Origin: Catonia carolina
Taxonomy: Eukaryota > Arthropoda > Insecta > Hemiptera > Achilidae
Length of the DNA stretch: 64,000 nucleotides
Assembly: GCA_035578175.1 (NCBI GenBank)
Contig: JAQMRL010000001.1
Span: 188,782,783-188,846,782, forward strand
Direction of reading: 5' to 3'
Shown here: positions 59,209 to 64,000 of the stretch, piece by piece
How positions within the stretch are numbered: position 1 is the stretch's first letter
Layout: each line of letters starts with the position of its first letter
Notes under the pieces: model-generated
The model's database searches: none
The model's input: the letters and a program-made list of their open reading frames with translations, nothing else
What the model was told of the DNA's origin: nothing
Position numbers and translations under genes: made by a program

Positions 59209-59848
59209 CTTAAAAAAAAAACAAATATAAAAGTGATAAAACCAGTACAATATCAAAAAGGCTTTGTGTTTTAAAAAAATGTAGATAGAAGTTGAATAGA
59301 AATTCAACTACTGTACTTGCTTTTCACATGAGCTAAAACCAATTCCTTCCAAATTTTTTTTCATACCGATGTGCTTTTCTTACACAAATACAAAGTCAAT
59401 GACCAATATTAATGAGCATTTGTTTTCGAGTAAAAATTTCAAGCTGTAATGGTCTTCAAGATTCTAGTCAAACATAATTTCTATTTTTATAAAATTTATC
59501 ACTGTTAAATGTCAAAAAAAAACAAAGAAAATAAATTCTACACTACTCTACCTTAAAATCTTAAAGCTAGAATATTTAGCACATTTTGTAACTAACAGGG
59601 GGGGGGGGTCACTAACGCATGCTGCCGTAGTAAGTTGAGTAAAGTGGTGGGGATACACACAACTTGATGTCACGCGGCGCAACGTCAGTCCGATATTGCG
59701 GTTATGTTTACTTTTTCATTTTGGATGTGTGACTTATTTTTTTACAATAAGAATTTTAAAAAACTGCTGTAGCCTATTTAGTTTTGTTGTAAGTAACACC
59801 AAGGCCTCTTTGATTATTTTGTAGCAGGCCTATGTAAATTATTTACAT
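59209..59848. other. Region upstream of the first visible PIF1 exon
   Basis: It contains a G10 run (about 59599-59608) and a CpG-containing stretch (GTCACGCGGCGCAACGTCAG) near 59668. It could be promoter-like DNA for the gene on either strand, but no exon was identified. Confidence 0.3.
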
Positions 59849-60043
59849 TACGAGGGGGTACCCAAAAGTATCCGGAATAGCTCTGCTGTGGGCGGAGCTT
59901 GTGCAGTACAAATTCCCGCCACTAGGCTGCTTGTAGTGCTACTCATTGCCAGTTCAATGCCATTTTGTTCGTTGATCTAGCTTGTTCTGTTCTCGTGCAG
60001 TGATTGTTCTCGCTAGTGCTGTTTTGTGCTCGTGTCGTTTTTC

Positions 60044-60127
60044 ATGATGGCAAGTTTTAATGAACAACGTGCGGCTGTGAAATTTTGCTTCTTGCTCGGT
60101 AAAAACGCCGCGGAAACAGTTGTAATG
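60044..60127 (+). pseudogene. Mariner transposase, N-terminal 28 codons
   Basis: ATGATGGCAAGTTTTAATG opens a frame reading MMASFNEQRAAVKFCFLLGK, the start of the mariner helix-turn-helix. The frame ends at the insertion point, in the duplicated AATG. It continues without a shift at 62589. Confidence 0.8.
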
Positions 60128-62584
60128 TGTAATATTTTACCAGAAAATCAAGTTTTTCTTTCTTTTTGGTAAAATATTAAAATCCATTTTATTTCTGAGT
60201 GAATTTTAACTTTCAAAATAAAAATTATTTCTTTTTATTCATTCTAGATAATTCTTAACATTTTTATTCTTTATTACTTCATAATACGTTTTTAGGCTTT
60301 TTTTTCATTCTTTCTTAATCGCAAAAGCAGTCATGTAGACTAGTGGAATTTCGTTGATTCTGCATGTTGCGTTTCCGCTGGTTAACTCACCCCCTTGCCC
60401 CGCGCTTGCTTTCCACATAGTTTTTCTATTTCTCTATGCGTTAGAAAGAGAAGTTACACGTGTTCCTCGCTCTCTCTCTCTCGTTGCTCAACTGCCTTTT
60501 GGAGTGGGGGTTTCCGTTCAACCGTTGTGAACGCGCGTTTTGTCTTTGTCTTGCGCTAACAGCCTTAGAATTCACATCTTATTCCAGGTAACTTAAATTT
60601 TATCATGTTTTATAAAAAATTCCTAAATTTTAAGCCCCCTTAATTTTTTTATATAAAATTATACTGTTTGGTGGAAACTGAAAAAATATGGGGTAGTTAT
60701 TTTAACAAAAATACATATATTCTTTTCAAATTCATTCTTCCAGAGAGGAATTTTGTACGCATGAGATTCCACGTTGCATAAAATGTTTTCATCTCCTTAA
60801 GAGTTCCATTTAATAAAATCTTCATTTCACTAGTATGTTATGCATTCGTTATCTTGTTACAATTGTTCAGTGTCCATTTTTTTTTATATAATTTTTTTTG
60901 TTAACACTTTTTGTTTGAATAAATATCCAATTATTTTCCCCTTTAAAAAATTATTACGTTTCTTTACCAATTGGATGTGCAGTGTTTAATCATGTAATAA
61001 TCGTGTAAACTCATGCGTACAGAATTTTTTTTTTCCCGGACAAAGTCTGTATTCACTTTATCACATTCATATTTTTTAATTCTGTTTAATCATCTACTAA
61101 TAAATTTTAACTTGGAATTTAATCAGAGGCTTATTTAACTAGAATTTAAGACGACGCCAAGATCCGTGAAGTTTTTTTTTGTATTTATTTCCATTTATTC
61201 ACTAAGGTAGATTAATTTTTTTTCTTCACGTAAAGATATTTTTTTTTATATTTTTTTTGCCTTTAATGAAGGAATTTCATTACTGCAATCCCTTCATCTC
61301 AGTTTTTTTTTTTTTTTTACCACTTTTAAAAAAAACTCTAATGTTCTATTTATATACTATAGAGTTTTTTTCATTTATCTCCGCTTAAGCTTAGCTGGGC
61401 TAATAATTCGGCTAACTCATTCCCTAATAATTTTGTTTGTACGTCTGTTTGAAAACCGATGGCTAAGTGATTTTTCTAGCGCAATTTCAGGTAGTTAGTT
61501 CTTGTTTTATGAGTTTTTTTTTTATAACATTTTTTTTTTTTTTCAAAATTCTTTCTGTGTATTAAAAAAATTGGTACATTTTCTTTCCAAATTTTTTTGT
61601 TTTTAAATTCTATGTCCTTAAGACCTAGATGTGTGTTTGCTTTTCTGAAGAATTAATTAAATTTTATAAATTAAGGCAATGAATTAAAGATTCAATTATT
61701 TTTGTTTTTAAGTTAAATTTTTTTTATCTAATAAAAAAGTTTAGTAATTTATTAAATTCTTTTTTCTTTACAAACGCGAAGCTATGGATTTTCAAACAGA
61801 GGTTTAAATAACAATTTTTTAATTAGTTTTAAGATGGGTTTTGTTCATACATTTTTATCTTTCTAAGTTTCATTTTTTTTTTTTGATTCATTATAAGTGC
61901 TAATTGATTTTTTTATTTTTATCTCTTGTCCTCTGGAATGAGAAATTAACGTTTTTTTTTGTAAAAGAAAATTTCTATTTTGTTTGTTTACAAAGATTTT
62001 GTTAACATCTTTGTTGATATTATGTTTCATTATGTTTGAATTAAAGTAGTTTGTTTTAAATTCATTTTTGGGTGTCAGATTATAATTTATTTTTCTACCA
62101 TTTGAACCGGCACAGATTTTCTACAATCTCACCCTCGCAGTACTTAGAGCGAGGCTTGACTATCATTTGAGCTACGTTGGTTGTTTTTTTATTGGGTTGC
62201 TAATTAATCCCTGGACTCAATTTCAGTGCCTGGTTGGGTTCTAAAATTGGCTGGTGGATTGCCCCCCTATTGGTCATTTGAGTTTCAGCGTCTTCGTGGG
62301 GTGAGCCGTTTTCTTTTCTTTTATCCGGTTTCGGGGTGGGCCACTTTTGAAGTTCTCCCGGTGGAGAATTACAACAGTGTTTTGTCCGTTCCGAAGTCTG
62401 GTGAAGGGGAGGGTTCGGTTTTCGCCGCAGGGCGTTGTGACTTAGATAAAATTTTTAGTTGTTGTAACTAAAAATAAGCTGTGTCGTTTCGACACACTAC
62501 CAGTTTTAGTGGAAGCTTCGTTTCTACCACTACAAATTTGGTGCAGGTCACCGTGCTTTGTGTAACTTCATAATTTCCACTACA
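60128..62584 (+). mobile_element. 2.46 kb TG...CA insertion with AATG duplication, LTR-like
   Basis: It starts TGTAATATTTTACCAGAAAA and ends TTTCCACTACA. AATG is duplicated at 60124-60127 and 62585-62588. A 4 bp duplication with TG/CA ends is typical of LTR retrotransposons. It is strikingly T-rich on this strand with many poly-T runs and no coding domain. Near its end a first CACTACA (62528-62534) is followed by AATTTGGTGCAGGTCACC, which resembles a tRNA primer-binding site. Then, 50 bp on, a second CACTACA occurs. This suggests one long LTR, a trace of the internal leader and the tip of the second LTR. Confidence 0.65.
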
Positions 62585-62585
62585 A

Positions 62586-63575
62586 ATGTTGAACACAGCT
62601 TACAAAGACGACGCTATTGGAAAAACCCAAGTGTACGAGTGGTTTTTGCGCTTAAAAAATGGCGACATGTCGATTGAGAACAAACCTCGTTCTGGACGAC
62701 CGTCGACTTCCCGAACAGACGAAAATGTTGTGAAAGTGAAAGAAATTGTACGAACAGACCGACGACAGACCATTGACCAAATATCACAGGTTAGTGGATT
62801 ATCTTGGAGCTCAGTCCAACGCATTTTAACAGAAGACTTGACAATGAAAAGAGTCGCTGCCAAGTTTGTGCCTCGGGTTCTGACAGACACTCAAAAGGAA
62901 CGTCGAATTGAAACGTGTAGTGATTTGAAACAACAGCTTGAAACTGATCCAGATTTCAAATCAAAGATCATTACGGGTGACGAGTCTTGGTGCTATGGGT
63001 ACGACCCAGAAACCAAACAACAATCCAGTCAATGGAAGACTTCATTATCACCCCGACCAAAAAAAAGTCGTCAAGTCAGATCGAACATCAAAACAATGCT
63101 GATTTGTTTTTTTGATGTGAGGGGAATTGTCCATTCAGAGTTCGTTCCACCAGGCCAGACGGTAAATCAAGCTTTTTATCTTGAAGTGTTAAGAAGACTA
63201 CGAAACAGCATTCGTCGTAAAAGACCTAATTTGTGGCAGACAGGGGACTGGTTTTTCCACCACGACAACGCGCCTGCACACACGGCAATCTCGGTTACCC
63301 AGTTTTTGGCGAAAAACGGCATGGTTTTGCTACCACACGCACCGTACTCACCCGATCTGGCTCCGTGTGATTTTTTCTTGTTCCCACGCATGAAAAGGGG
63401 CATGAAAGGTCTCCGATTTAACAACGTTGATGATGTCAAGAAAAAAACGACGGATGAGCTGGCAGCCATCACTGAAGAGGAGTACAAAAAATGTTTTGAA
63501 CAGTGGAAGCACCGGTGGGACAAATGTATTAGTTGTAATGGAGAGTATTTTGAAGGGGATAAGGTTCTTTTGTAA
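62586..63575 (+). pseudogene. Mariner transposase, main part (DD34D)
   Basis: The frame continues the 28-codon N-terminus for an original total of about 356 codons, close to Mos1-like enzymes (about 345). Visible parts: helix-turn-helix residues with KTQVYEWFLRLKNG and GRPSTSR linker; WSSVQRILTEDL second helix-turn-helix; GDESWCYGYDPETK (first Asp); HHDNAPAHTAIS (second Asp); YSPDLAPCDFFLFP (third Asp). The last two catalytic Asp are 34 residues apart, as in true mariners. Apart from the upstream insertion no lesion is seen. Starting translation at this ATG would lose the first DNA-binding helix. Confidence 0.92.
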
Positions 63576-63634
63576 AAAAATTAAAAATAAATAGTTTTAA
63601 AAAATAATTCCGGTTTCTTTTGGGTACCCCCTCG

Positions 63635-64000
63635 TAGCTTCATATGCAAGCTAGTTTTAAAAATGGGAGGTTGTGCAGTTCAGAACTCCAAGAATTTCAG
63701 CGGTAAAACTGGAAATACGCATTCATTTCATAAATTACCTAAAGATTCAGTAGTAAGAAAAAAAAATGGGTTATAAGCTGTCGGAGAGCCGATTTGTTTA
63801 ATCTAAATGTAGCCTAAGGATCTGTTCAAAACATTTTTCTGAAAACAACTACGAAAAAGACTTGCAAGCTGAATTGACCAGCCAAATAAGAAGAAAAGTA
63901 CTAAAACCTAATGCAGTTCCAATGCTATTTTTACCAAATACAAGTAACGAAATAGAAACTTTACCAATCGACGAGACAAGCGAGCACACATTAGATGTAG
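63635..64000 (+). pseudogene. Broken THAP-domain gene
   Basis: The ATG at 63663 gives MGGCAVQNSKNFSGKTGNTH, then SFHKLPKDSVVRKK. After an A9 run the next frame gives WVISCRRADLFNLN, and a third frame from 63817 gives RICSKHFSENNYEKDLQ and KVLKPNAVPMLFLP to the window edge. Together this is a THAP zinc-dependent DNA-binding domain (C-x-C...W...C-x2-H...AVP). Two frame changes break it, and the second zinc-binding Cys appears as Ser (CAVQNS). The gene or THAP-bearing transposon continues to the right beyond the window. Confidence 0.7.

Larger units (their letters stand above)
59851..63634 (+). mobile_element. Mariner element (DD34D) interrupted by a long LTR-like insertion
   Basis: The terminal repeats are CGAGGGGGTACCCAAAAG at the left and CGAGGGGGTACCCAAAAG read inward at the right, extending through CCGGAAT. 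They are flanked by TA (59849-59850 and 63635-63636). Without the 2457 bp insertion the element would be about 1.32 kb, the normal mariner length. Termini and reading frame are intact, so it was probably active shortly before the insertion. Confidence 0.9.

Noticed and set aside
63176..63523. 115-codon minus-strand frame
   Set aside because: It is antisense to the mariner transposase.
1..64000. CRISPR array, bacterial defence island or prophage
   Set aside because: No regularly spaced direct repeats, operons or ribosome-binding patterns; introns and eukaryotic transposons throughout.

Overview
The window looks like an insect nuclear genome: AT-rich, intron-bearing and dominated by transposable elements. 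Mariner, piggyBac, PIF/Harbinger, pogo/Tigger, RTE-like LINE, tRNA-derived SINE and Helentron-like elements occur together. An IS630/Tc1-type transposase N-terminus and a DUF4817 helix-turn-helix gene, both frequent in hemipterans and other arthropods, point to an insect, perhaps a hemipteran. That last step is inference. No bacterial operon, CRISPR array or rRNA gene is visible.

Only two host genes are well supported. (1) A PIF1-family DNA helicase lies on the minus strand in at least eight exons between 59208 and 39294. All splice sites and phases were checked by eye and agree; the N-terminal exon or exons were not found. (2) An intronless secreted serine-carboxypeptidase-like (CPVL-type) gene lies at 37042-38418 (+). 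It has a TATA box and initiator at ideal spacing, but the catalytic Ser is Ala, the catalytic His is Gln, and the oxyanion-hole loop is altered. It is therefore a likely secreted pseudoenzyme. The two genes converge tail to tail. A broken THAP-domain gene occupies the right edge.

Layout. 1-9.2 kb: transposase remnant, three copies of a (CAA)n-tailed SINE-like repeat, one Helentron-like copy, and a TTAA-flanked MITE. 9.4-17 kb: DUF4817 remnant, two abutting Harbinger elements sharing a TAA, a SINE with perfect target-site duplication (TSD), palindromic MITEs, a LINE tail, a rearranged mariner and a 1.15 kb fold-back. 17-23 kb: Helentron-like copies, one nested in a TTAA/GGGGGTAC MITE. 23-26 kb: frameshifted piggyBac transposase. 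27-35.4 kb: SINE, Helentron-like copies and a nearly full-length RTE-like LINE with one frameshift and one nonsense codon. 37-38.4 kb: pseudo-carboxypeptidase. 39-59 kb: PIF1, its introns filled with Tigger, mariner, SINE and Helentron-like insertions. 59.8-63.6 kb: a mariner whose transposase is interrupted by a 2.46 kb TG...CA insertion with TSD AATG, resembling a long LTR. 63.66 kb to the end: THAP pseudogene.

The elements of most interest are the pseudo-carboxypeptidase, the roughly 1 kb hairpin-rich asymmetric repeat family (at least ten copies or fragments), the two mariner derivatives with transposase-end inverted duplications, and the mariner/LTR nest. Everything here was read by eye, without searches or transcript data.
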